A stretch of 64,000 nucleotides of DNA from assembly GCA_900095095.1 (NCBI GenBank), contig FMBT01000403.1:1-64000 (forward strand), written 5' to 3'. Under the pieces are notes generated by a model. That model worked only from the letters and a program-made list of their open reading frames with translations, had not been told where the DNA came from and did no database searches. Below are positions 10,704-19,336 of the stretch, in pieces (the stretch's first letter is position 1; every line of letters begins with the position of its first letter). A program made the position numbers and the translations under genes. This DNA is from Fragilariopsis cylindrus CCMP1102. Lineage: Eukaryota; Bacillariophyta; Bacillariophyceae; Bacillariales; Bacillariaceae.

Positions 10704-12377
10704 ATGTCTACACTTTCATTTGCTTCAAAGTGTCCTCGTCTACGGAAAATTCCCGAAGTATTAAAGAAGAATATATCATTTGGTGGCAGCCTTGGCTCCT
10801 TGCACATTTCATCCTCCTCCTCCTCCTCGGTAGACGAATCTCGTAGGATATGTCCCATCTCCACCACAATAAAACTACACCAGCAACGACAATGTCGATA
10901 TAAATCATCATCGACGGCAGCATCGATTGCCGACTTTCTTTTGCCTGCTTCCGTGAAGAAGTCTGTCCAAGAATCTGTTAAAACATCAATTCTCGACAGA
11001 GTCACTAAAGAGGATAGTAAGGTTTGGGCATCTGGATACAATACTACCAGTAGTAACTTGAACGGTCGACATGGGCAGCATAATCAACACGACGACGATG
11101 ACAAAAACAGCTACAATAATAACACTAACAATAACAATAACAGCAATGGCGTAGTAAACGGTGGAGTTGATGAACAAATATCGTCATGGCACCATGATCC
11201 ACTCGACGATTTGTATCTAGACACAGAAACTACACAATACTGGCCAAACTTACCACCCGGTGTAAGAATAGATGCCGATCCCTTCCAATTAACCAAAGGA
11301 GATGTTGACAGTCTTTCTAAATCAATCAGAGAGGATTTATTAGGAACAGATCATCCCGTTTTGAATAAAGCAGCGTCCTATTTTTTCGGTGATGCTGATG
11401 GCGGAAAAAAGGTCCGACCACTTATGGTCATGCTTCTGTCGAGAGCTCTAGCGGATACCATCGGTAGTAACAATAACTGCAATGGTAATGGTAAGCATAG
11501 TAGAGATCTCAACGGTAGCGTATCCACTCCCCTTGATGACGAAACAAGTACACTCTTTACTCAACCCCTTTCATGGCAGCGACAAGATCTACCACAGGCT
11601 CAACGGCGGTTGGCAGAAATATCTGAAATAATTCATACTGCCTCTCTCTTCCATGATGATGTTATCGATGAATCAGAAACACGTCGAGGAGTGTCTGCCG
11701 TTCATATGGTTTTTGGCAACAAGACGGCAATATTAGCAGGAGATTATCTACTAGCAAGAGCGTCGATTTCATTGGCACGATTACGGCATGTTGAGGTTGT
11801 AGAATGTATGTCAACAATTATCGAACATTTGGTACGGGGTGAAGTTATGCAAATGCGTGGTACTGCTAGTTCAGAAGGTAATACTAATGAACGTATGATC
11901 TACTACCTAAAGAAGAATTATTACAAGACGGCAAGTCTTATGGCAAATAGTTGTAAGTCGACAGCTTTATTAGCGGAATGTTCGCCCGAACTTGTATTAG
12001 CATCATACAATTATGGCAAGAGTGTCGGTATGGCATTTCAATTAGTCGATGATGTTTTAGATTTCGAAGGTGACGTTAAGTCTATGGGTAAGCCAGCACT
12101 AGCCGATTTACGAGCTGGATTATCCACAGCGCCTGTCCTATTTGCCGCAGAGGAATATCCTGAATTAGAAGTAATGATGGATCGAAAATTCAAAGAGGAT
12201 GGAGATGTAGAAAAATCTCGAGAACTGGTCCTACAGAGTCAGGGGATTGAACGGACGAAGGAACTAGCACGAGTTCACGCAGAACGCGCTATGGAAGCTA
12301 TCCTACCCTGGGATGAGAGTGAACATCGTGATGCTCTTATAAACTTGGCATACAAGGTAGTGCAACGGACAAAGTAA
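10704..12377 (+). CDS. trans long-chain polyprenyl diphosphate synthase (PDSS1/COQ1 type)
   Basis: The enzyme condenses isopentenyl diphosphate onto an allylic primer to make the side chain of ubiquinone or plastoquinone. All family signatures are present: GGKKVRPLMVMLLSRAL, the first Asp-rich motif HDDVIDESETRRG near residue 317, GNKTAILAGDYLLARAS, KTASLMANSCKSTA, and the second Asp-rich motif FQLVDDVLDFEGD near residue 448, then GKPALADLRAGLSTAPVLFA. The 557-residue length exceeds the usual 350-420 because of a basic, S-rich N-terminus (probably a mitochondrial presequence, MSTLSFASKCPRLRKIPEVL) and N-rich inserts near 120-150 and 250-270. The spacing before the first Asp motif lacks signs of a short-chain GGPP synthase, but chain length cannot be settled by eye. 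Confidence 0.9.
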   Translation: MSTLSFASKCPRLRKIPEVLKKNISFGGSLGSLHISSSSSSSVDESRRICPISTTIKLHQQRQCRYKSSSTAASIADFLLPASVKKSVQESVKTSILDRVTKEDSKVWASGYNTTSSNLNGRHGQHNQHDDDDKNSYNNNTNNNNNSNGVVNGGVDEQISSWHHDPLDDLYLDTETTQYWPNLPPGVRIDADPFQLTKGDVDSLSKSIREDLLGTDHPVLNKAASYFFGDADGGKKVRPLMVMLLSRALADTIGSNNNCNGNGKHSRDLNGSVSTPLDDETSTLFTQPLSWQRQDLPQAQRRLAEISEIIHTASLFHDDVIDESETRRGVSAVHMVFGNKTAILAGDYLLARASISLARLRHVEVVECMSTIIEHLVRGEVMQMRGTASSEGNTNERMIYYLKKNYYKTASLMANSCKSTALLAECSPELVLASYNYGKSVGMAFQLVDDVLDFEGDVKSMGKPALADLRAGLSTAPVLFAAEEYPELEVMMDRKFKEDGDVEKSRELVLQSQGIERTKELARVHAERAMEAILPWDESEHRDALINLAYKVVQRTK

Positions 12378-12792
12378 TGTTTATTAATAATTATAGAAAC
12401 ATAATAACAGTAACAACCTAAAAATAGAAACACAAAATTCATATACCAAAAATATCTTTGCTGATTTTTCTTGATTAAAGAGCTGCAATGGACTGCGCCT
12501 CGTGGAGAGTACAGAAGAGTAGAACACAGATATAGTAATAATATGATGTAATATCTTTAATTGAGTATAATTGTACTGGTAACTTACAAACGTTTTTAAG
12601 GGAAAATATGGTCGTCTGGCCTTCGCTCTGTCGTAGTCCTGCGCGTCCATCGTCCAGCACATAAAACGAATTTCACAAAAAAAATATTCTAAATCTAACA
12701 AAAGACAACTTTTCATTTTTTCTTCAAATCGATAATGGTATTGTACTCCAAAACGAACAAGATATAATATTCGTCGTCCTTAAAATACAACA
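12378..12792. other. intergenic, tandem same-strand genes
   Basis: The 3' flank of the polyprenyl synthase gene and the 5' flank of RRP45. No coding feature is supported. Confidence 0.5.
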
Positions 12793-14565
12793 ATGAGTTC
12801 ATCTTATGTCACGATACGAGATGATACCGGTCAAAGGTCGTTGTCCGTAAACGAAAGAGATTTTCTTCGATCGTGCGCTCTCAATAGCGTCGCTGAATGC
12901 GAAGACGACGATGCTGACAGTGATGGTGACAACGATAATCAAAACAACAGTAAGGTTCTTCGATGTGATGGACGGAGAGGCAACGATGTTCGGAACGTTC
13001 GGATGCAATTGGGTCGTTGGGATAATGGAGCAGAATGTACTGTCCAATGGGGTGCGGGTACTCGCGTAACGTCTTTGATATCATCTGAACTTGTCCCTCC
13101 TTCTAGTGATCGATCCAATGAAGGCATAATGAATTTTACCGTAGATATAAGTCCTATGGCAGGATCTACCTTCAAACTTGCACCAGCTATCAGTACAGGT
13201 CCAGCTTCTAGCTCATCTTCGATGAGAGGGTCTAACCATTCTGATCAATACCAACGACTCTTGTCGAATCGTATCTTGAGATGTATTGAACGGATCGTGT
13301 TAATCGGTGGTGCGATCGACACAGAAGCTCTCGTCTTACAGGCAGGTAAATGGGTTTGGAAAATCACTGTGGCATTAACAGTTTTAGATGCTGGTGGTAA
13401 TATTCTAGATGCGTGTGTTCTAGCAGCTATGGCTGTACTAAAACATTATCGTAAGCCTCAAGTAGATCTATCAGATGGAGGAGATGGATCGGCAGCAGAT
13501 ACAAATACTGCTAGCTTACCGACTATGATCCCATCGATAGTAAAGGAGGCAACACCTCTTCCTCTCCACCATACACCTCTATCGATATCATTTGGATTGA
13601 TTCCGGCTGATGATGCCGTCAATAGTACTTCGTCGACATCGATTGTTGCTGCCCTCATTGACCCTACAGATCGAGAAGAGCTGGTACAAAGTGGTAGCTT
13701 GACTATTGCAATGAATGTACATTCTGAGATTTGTTTGTTAGATTATGGTGGAGGATGCGAATTAACACCCAATAAACTCAGACAATGTTGGAAGGTTGCA
13801 GAGACTGCCATTAAGAATCTATGCCAACTTCTTGAAACGGCTCTAACCAAAGCGGATGAGCAAGCCCAAAAGGAACGATTACAACGATTACAATTGAAAC
13901 AACAAGCAGGAAATATCAATTTACCACCTCCTCCACCATCAGATCGAAACATTCCCTTTTTGCAACAAACAGAGAATGGAAACGATATGGAAATTGATGC
14001 CGATGTTGATGAAGCACAAGTTCAACAGGTTCATACGGAGGCAGAAGAGGCGTACAGACAACAGGCATTAGATTATTCGTCGGGACATGTAGCTACAGCG
14101 GTACGAGAAGATAATGATGTAAATCATGGGGGGGGGCAAAATTTTGGAAGACAAGCTGGATCGTTGCTTGCAGATATGTTGAAGTCAGTCGGACAAACTC
14201 CAATAAAATCTACCGTAGCGAAAGAGACGTTCAAGAAAGACAAAATAACAGAAGTATCAGTAGTGAAAGTAGATAAAAATTCAAAGGCAACCGAACATGC
14301 AACATCTTCTTCTTCCAAAGATACTGCTACAGCATCCAGTAGAAAACCTGCACCAATCAATCTAGACGATGACGACGAAGAAGAAGAAGCTATGATTCTG
14401 GATAATGAATTTAGTTCTATAAAGAAGGATAATTTAGGAGCAAAGAAAACCGAAGAAACTTTGGATACAAAAGTTGAAGAAGAAGCAGAAGCAGATATCG
14501 AGGACTTATCAATGGCAATTAAATCAAAAAAGAGTAAAAAGAAAAAGAAACCCAAAAAGAAATAG
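12793..14565 (+). CDS. RRP45: exosome core subunit RRP45 (EXOSC9)
   Basis: An RNase PH-fold subunit of the RNA exosome ring, which threads RNA for 3'-5' degradation and processing in nucleus and cytoplasm. The RRP45 landmarks are present: SVNERDFLRSCALNS at the N-terminus, VLRCDGRRGNDVRNV, GAGTRVTSLISSELV, NRILRCIERIVLIGGAIDTE, and GKWVWKITVALTVLD followed by GGNILDACVLAAMAVL. The second half has the TPLSISFGLI and SEICLLDYGGG segments. An acidic insert interrupts the N-terminus at about residues 36-52. The last ~200 residues are a disordered tail with an acidic run and a final lysine-rich KSKKSKKKKKPKKK, a likely nuclear localisation signal; such a tail also occurs in animal EXOSC9. Total 590 residues. 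Confidence 0.9.
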   Translation: MSSSYVTIRDDTGQRSLSVNERDFLRSCALNSVAECEDDDADSDGDNDNQNNSKVLRCDGRRGNDVRNVRMQLGRWDNGAECTVQWGAGTRVTSLISSELVPPSSDRSNEGIMNFTVDISPMAGSTFKLAPAISTGPASSSSSMRGSNHSDQYQRLLSNRILRCIERIVLIGGAIDTEALVLQAGKWVWKITVALTVLDAGGNILDACVLAAMAVLKHYRKPQVDLSDGGDGSAADTNTASLPTMIPSIVKEATPLPLHHTPLSISFGLIPADDAVNSTSSTSIVAALIDPTDREELVQSGSLTIAMNVHSEICLLDYGGGCELTPNKLRQCWKVAETAIKNLCQLLETALTKADEQAQKERLQRLQLKQQAGNINLPPPPPSDRNIPFLQQTENGNDMEIDADVDEAQVQQVHTEAEEAYRQQALDYSSGHVATAVREDNDVNHGGGQNFGRQAGSLLADMLKSVGQTPIKSTVAKETFKKDKITEVSVVKVDKNSKATEHATSSSSKDTATASSRKPAPINLDDDDEEEEAMILDNEFSSIKKDNLGAKKTEETLDTKVEEEAEADIEDLSMAIKSKKSKKKKKPKKK

Positions 14566-14805
14566 ACTTAAGTGAATAATACTGTTATTCAAATATTTTG
14601 CAAGGATATATTCCTGGAAAAAAATTATGTTCTATATGAAGAACGAAAGGGTCGTTCAACAGTGGACTCTAATAAATTATACTATCTCCTCTATCATAGT
14701 ACAATAATCATGCTAGCTGTAACGTTAGTCCTTTTTCCCCCGCTGCAAAGCGGAAAGACCCCCTCCCCCGAATACCAAATAGTACCTCTTTATTCCCCCG
14801 AAACT
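14566..14805. other. spacer between RRP45 and the copia insertion
   Basis: This ends in a C-rich stretch (about 14735-14800) that contrasts with the AT-rich surroundings. No gene is supported. With the transposon block removed it would continue directly into the XPF upstream region. Confidence 0.5.
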
Positions 14806-14810
14806 GCACC
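14806..14810. repeat. target-site duplication of the copia element, left copy
   Basis: GCACC here is repeated exactly at 32111-32115 on the far side of the element. A 5-bp duplication is what a copia integrase normally produces, and it fixes the insertion ends. Confidence 0.9.
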
Positions 14811-15043
14811 TGCTAATGATACGTGTTACGGTATTTGGTGATAAATTTTCAATTTATAAGTTAGTGTAATCTATTGCTAAAAGACATCAAATATCTTCAA
14901 TATCTCCTATTCACTGGCTACAGCAACTGGTTGGTGATCTGACACATCAATATTGTATTGTGTGGTCATGGTCGATTCAGCTTCAGATTTAGTCAAACGA
15001 GTCATTTTATCATAATTTCGGTCACTCATCCTTCGTTCTAACA
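14811..15043 (-). repeat. copia 3' LTR
   Basis: 233 bp, TG...CA ends in element orientation, matching 31878-32110 throughout. The last ~45 codons of the pol reading frame, to the stop at 14907, lie inside it. Confidence 0.95.
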
Positions 15044-18000
15044 CCCCCCATGAGGTAGTATTATTATTAGAAGAGCTAGTACTTGGTAGACCAAAGGATT
15101 CCCTTGGCATAACCATTTTATCTCTTATTGCTTCAAAATGAGCAACGTCTTTATCTTCTTTTGTGAATAGATCAGCAAGATTCGAGGCGCCAGGCATCCA
15201 ATAGATTTTGACTTCATCGTGATCTCTTGCTTCTGAAATACCCAGTTCTGATAAGTTTTCATGTCGTAATTTCTTTGTAGGTTTACATCCTGATTCAATC
15301 CAGTCAATACTTCCTTGATTATCATTCAGCAAGGGTGTTGGAAAATCTACATCAGGTAGTCCTAGTTGTTTCATTAAATGTCGTAAGTATTGAATAGCGC
15401 GAATACCATCATCTATTGATTTGATTTCTGCCATACAAGAGCTCCGACTTCCACGTTTTTCGCGATGAACTCCCCAATATAAGGGACCCCCCATGCGTGT
15501 GATGTAAAATCCTTGAATTGATTTTAGTTCCTCCATGGTCACTGTACGTTGTTCATTAGGTTTGGGCTTAGAAGCATCTTGTGGACCCCAATTCGAGTCT
15601 GTGAATACCATAAGTTCCTTTCCTTTTAATTCTTCTGGAATAGCGACGCTACCATGCAGTCGATTTTCTCCTTGTTTGAACCAAATACCGTGCGATGAAG
15701 TATGTTTGAGATAACGTAGTACATATTTTGCCGAATCCATATGACCTTGTGAAGGGTTGCAGTTGAATTGACTTAATAGGCTGTACGCTGTATTAATGTC
15801 AGGTCTAGTATTTATACTCAACCAGTTGAGTCCTCCAATAAGAGATTGATAATCCTTTAACAGTTTCTGTTTCGTAGAAATATCCTTTCCGTCATGTTCA
15901 ATTCTATCAATTACAATTCCTGATCGATATGGACTTCGTGCAGTAGTACAATGTTCTAAATTGTGTCTTTCTAGCATTCCTTCTACCATAGCTTGTTGGG
16001 ATATATGACAGGAAATATTTCCGTTGTTAGGGTCAGTGTACCAATCGTATCTTTGTCCAAGAAACCAAGCAGCGTCACCCATAAAATCGACTTTAAGATG
16101 AGATTTCAAGTTGTTCTCGAACCATTCCTCTACTTTATCAGATTTGGAATAGAAGATAAGATCATCTACGTAGAGACCAACATAAATTGGTGGTTGTCCT
16201 TCGATGGGAGTACATTTGTATACGCAGTTATCTTGTGGCATAGATTCGAATCCCATATCATCCTTTAGATGGTTGGAGATTTTAGTGTACCAGTGATGTG
16301 CGGAACGAGTTAGTCCGTATAATGTTTTGTTGAGTTTCCAGAGAGTACCAGGAGTAGATCGTGGACAGCCAGTTGGTGGTTTAACGATGCATATTTCATC
16401 GTCCGGTAATATACCATTGCAGAAAGCATTCTTGCAATCCGCTTGTTTCAGCCGTCTACCATCGTCGACTGCCATAGAAACTAATAATCTAGATGCAGTT
16501 GAGCTTAATACAGGAGCATATTTATCTTCTCGTGACCATATACGTCTTTCAAGATTTCCCAGAGCAACGATGCGAGATTTCGCACGAATTGGATTTCCAT
16601 CCATATCAGGTTTGATTGTAAATAGATTCATGGTAGGAATCGCAGTAGCTTTATCACCATGTATTCGTCGATATTCTTTATATTGTAAGTGTGTTATTTC
16701 CGTAAAAACGTTCAACTTATCAAGACCGTCATATTCTTCATCATAGGATGATCTCCAAGTTTGTTTATCTGGGTTATTACCAGCTAAAGCGATCTTAAGA
16801 TTTGGTGGAGCATAGTTTGCATTCAGATTAATAGCAGAAACATGTCTTCCAGTACCATAAACTCGACGTGCTGTCGATTCTTGCCATCCAATATCAAATG
16901 TATTTTCTTGCATCCTCATTTTCCAACTGTATTGTATGTCGGATAGGTCATAACGAAAGGTAATTCGTCCTTCTGTATCTCGAGAAACAAATTCCCAGAG
17001 TTGTTTATCATTGATATGTAAATATCCATGTTTATACACGTTGGCATTTAGTAAAGTTACCTTTTGATCTTGTTTCATCCAATCTGGGAGAAAGAAACCT
17101 AATGATGAGGATGGTTTACCGGAAGATGGAACGTCATTGTCCGTATATATATGTTCTGGTGCGACTTCATGGAAAGTAGAGTCCTCCACGAGAGAAACTG
17201 TATACATCTTAGTTTTGGACGTGGGAGGAATTGTAACAATTGCTTCCATAACGTCAAAAGTAGTACTATCCTGTACCCATACCTTATCCCCTATCATGAA
17301 TTTCGTAGGTCCATCGGACCGATCTGATAATACTGATGTCGTCAACCCCCCATCGTATCGGAGGGAAGGGAAAACTTCACCAACATTACGATTTTTATCA
17401 ATTAAGTAGTCTGCTGATGTGGAAAAACTATCAAGAATTGGATTGTAAAAAATCATTCCATTGGTAAATTCACTTCTGCCGAGAGCGATACCAAGAAGAC
17501 ATTGAGATTCGAAATTAGTGCGATCATGATTACCATCACGAACACGTCGGAATGCACCAATAGTACCAAAAGGAAATAGAATTCGATAGTCTGGCTTTAC
17601 GCCAAAGAATTCGAAGTAGGGAGTGGACATTAATGAAGTATCGTTAATGCCGTCCTGTTGTTGTGTAATAGGAAGTATGTTTAGACGTAGGTTGGCCTCC
17701 CGAATAGCCCAGTACCAGAATTTCTTTGGTAGCTTAGCTTCGGAAAGAAAAGATCTTGCCATTTTAGTTAATGATTGCCATCTGCGTTCGACAAGTCCAT
17801 TTTTGTCTTGACGTCGTGGAGGAGCTGCTCGAACGCGAGTCCCATGAGTACGGAGAAGGGCTGCTGCTTTACCACCGATTAAACGAGGATCGAAATCACA
17901 TTGAATAGTTTTGGGGAAGCCTCCAGCATCGATAAAGAATTTCCATAATGCTTCGCATACGTCAGCTCCGGAGGAGCCATGCATTCCATATATGAATGAG

Positions 18001-18371
18001 TTTGTTGTGCATTGGTCAACTAATACAAGAACGTATTTGTGACCACCGACAGAAACACCGTCGCCGTAGCCAATATCCATACCAACCACTTCGAGAGGAA
18101 CAGTAGCTTTGCTGCCTTTACGACGGCGTTTGCCTCTTTTTCTGTTCACGAGTTCACCGATTGTGGGTATTTCCTGATCATTATCGATAACAGACAATCC
18201 AGTTCCAAGAGTAGAAAGAAGACTAAAATCCTTCAATTGTCGTCCACCAAAATATGATTGGAGTTCAAAAGCGGTTAATCGGTCTTTGACATCGCCACGA
18301 CTAGACTCTAAATGGTATTGTGGTGGGGGTGCTCGTTTCTGTTTCTCGAATTGATCTGTATTTGGATCCAT
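14907..18371 (-). CDS. copia Pol: integrase, reverse transcriptase, RNase H
   Basis: A 1154-residue open frame from the in-frame ATG at 18371. It includes the integrase core (D in VGMDIGYGD, D in IQCDFDPR, E in NGLVERRWQS, the DDE triad). It continues with copia-type reverse transcriptase (NLFTIKPDMDG, DCKNAFCNG, LYGLTRSAHHW, and the catalytic YVDDL at about 16160), then SLIGGLNWLSINTRPDI. RNase H follows with MVFTDSNWG and SCMAEIKSIDDGI, and ASNLADLFTK closes the domain. The first ATG is a consequence of the upstream frameshift; the frame is open a little further 5' to about 18410. The frame runs through the polypurine tract and ends inside the 3' LTR. No internal stop is seen in the frame. 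Confidence 0.93.
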   Translation of the reverse strand: MDPNTDQFEKQKRAPPPQYHLESSRGDVKDRLTAFELQSYFGGRQLKDFSLLSTLGTGLSVIDNDQEIPTIGELVNRKRGKRRRKGSKATVPLEVVGMDIGYGDGVSVGGHKYVLVLVDQCTTNSFIYGMHGSSGADVCEALWKFFIDAGGFPKTIQCDFDPRLIGGKAAALLRTHGTRVRAAPPRRQDKNGLVERRWQSLTKMARSFLSEAKLPKKFWYWAIREANLRLNILPITQQQDGINDTSLMSTPYFEFFGVKPDYRILFPFGTIGAFRRVRDGNHDRTNFESQCLLGIALGRSEFTNGMIFYNPILDSFSTSADYLIDKNRNVGEVFPSLRYDGGLTTSVLSDRSDGPTKFMIGDKVWVQDSTTFDVMEAIVTIPPTSKTKMYTVSLVEDSTFHEVAPEHIYTDNDVPSSGKPSSSLGFFLPDWMKQDQKVTLLNANVYKHGYLHINDKQLWEFVSRDTEGRITFRYDLSDIQYSWKMRMQENTFDIGWQESTARRVYGTGRHVSAINLNANYAPPNLKIALAGNNPDKQTWRSSYDEEYDGLDKLNVFTEITHLQYKEYRRIHGDKATAIPTMNLFTIKPDMDGNPIRAKSRIVALGNLERRIWSREDKYAPVLSSTASRLLVSMAVDDGRRLKQADCKNAFCNGILPDDEICIVKPPTGCPRSTPGTLWKLNKTLYGLTRSAHHWYTKISNHLKDDMGFESMPQDNCVYKCTPIEGQPPIYVGLYVDDLIFYSKSDKVEEWFENNLKSHLKVDFMGDAAWFLGQRYDWYTDPNNGNISCHISQQAMVEGMLERHNLEHCTTARSPYRSGIVIDRIEHDGKDISTKQKLLKDYQSLIGGLNWLSINTRPDINTAYSLLSQFNCNPSQGHMDSAKYVLRYLKHTSSHGIWFKQGENRLHGSVAIPEELKGKELMVFTDSNWGPQDASKPKPNEQRTVTMEELKSIQGFYITRMGGPLYWGVHREKRGSRSSCMAEIKSIDDGIRAIQYLRHLMKQLGLPDVDFPTPLLNDNQGSIDWIESGCKPTKKLRHENLSELGISEARDHDEVKIYWMPGASNLADLFTKEDKDVAHFEAIRDKMVMPRESFGLPSTSSSNNNTTSWGVLERRMSDRNYDKMTRLTKSEAESTMTTQYNIDVSDHQPVAVASE
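15044..15050 (-). other. polypurine tract next to the 3' LTR
   Basis: On the minus strand TGGGGGG directly precedes the TGTTAG start of the 3' LTR, the position where plus-strand DNA synthesis is primed in LTR elements. It is also inside the pol coding frame. Confidence 0.6.
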
Positions 18372-19220
18372 ATCCTTAAGAAAATCACGAATATCATTGA
18401 TGTTAAGCTCTTAAGCGCATCCATCATCATTTTATCAGGAGAGCCTTCACATAAGTAGTTGTCCGGGAGACCCAAAGTTGCATTAGATGGAAGTTTGGAT
18501 GGCGGAGTGCTATCTTGATCTGGAAGAGGGGGAGAATCGCGGGTATGGTTGCCACCAAGAGCGTGTTTCAAAGAGTCCAGTTCCTTTTTACGTTGTTGTC
18601 GAGTCATAGTACGACCTTTAAATATTTGATTGAGAAAATACATTCGAGTTTTGAAATCATCTAAATGTTGATCCTCGTCGTTGATTCCGTCACATACAAA
18701 ATTAGGAATACCCCAATCTTCATCTGTAATGACGTCAAGTGGTAGTCGTAAATCACCATCTTCCGGAATATCACGTGTAATATGGAATTTCGGGAAACTT
18801 AAATGCATCTTTGAATCTTCAAGTAAGAAAGAGCATCCTTTTCCGTTTCTACCATGACGTGTGCAAGAAAATAGATCGCAATCTAATTCTGGAACATGTA
18901 GACTGTTAACTAATCGGCTAACGTGTCCATCAACTTTCATCCGAGAAGTACCGTAACCTAGTACTGGAATCTCGGTACCATCACCCATTAAAACAAATAC
19001 GTCATTACATGTGACGTAGTCGTCTTCAAAATCAGCTTTGTGGCGTCTCATATGAGACGTAGCACCACTATCGGGAACGATTTCATCAGAAGCTAGCTGT
19101 TTCTCAAGAGCTGATCGGACGGCACCTATAGTGTGACGAGCGACGCTAATGCATTTACGGATTGAACCATCAGGATTGATTTGATCTAGAGGACTAAGGA
19201 GACTAGTAATGACAGTACAA
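18308..19220 (-). pseudogene. copia protease region of Gag-Pol, cut from gag by the LINE and frameshifted at its 3' end
   Basis: Reading from the LINE boundary, the frame is open through the aspartic protease motif PDSGATSHMRRH and on through VLMGDGTEIPVLGYG and LHVPELDCDLFSC, the usual copia protease-like fold. It then runs to a stop at 18308 in the wrong frame. The true frame of integrase begins about 18410. It is in frame with gag once the LINE and one copy of its target duplication are removed, so gag, protease and pol were originally one reading frame. Confidence 0.85.
19204..19220. repeat. LINE target-site duplication, left copy
   Basis: The 17-bp sequence beginning TAGTAATGACAG is repeated exactly at 29378-29394. 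It is copia coding sequence at both sites, which proves the LINE inserted into the copia element. Confidence 0.9.
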
Positions 19221-19336
19221 TTCCAGGAGGGAATTAATTAAAATCGCGCACCAATTTCTTATATCACATAACCACCTAGTACTGAATCTACGTAGAATCT
19301 ACGTAGGAATTTTGTTTCAACCTTCAAACGTCAACC

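Noticed and set aside
18308-18425. Programmed ribosomal frameshift between copia protease and integrase
   Set aside because: No slippery site is visible and an 8-bp near-duplication explains the shift better.
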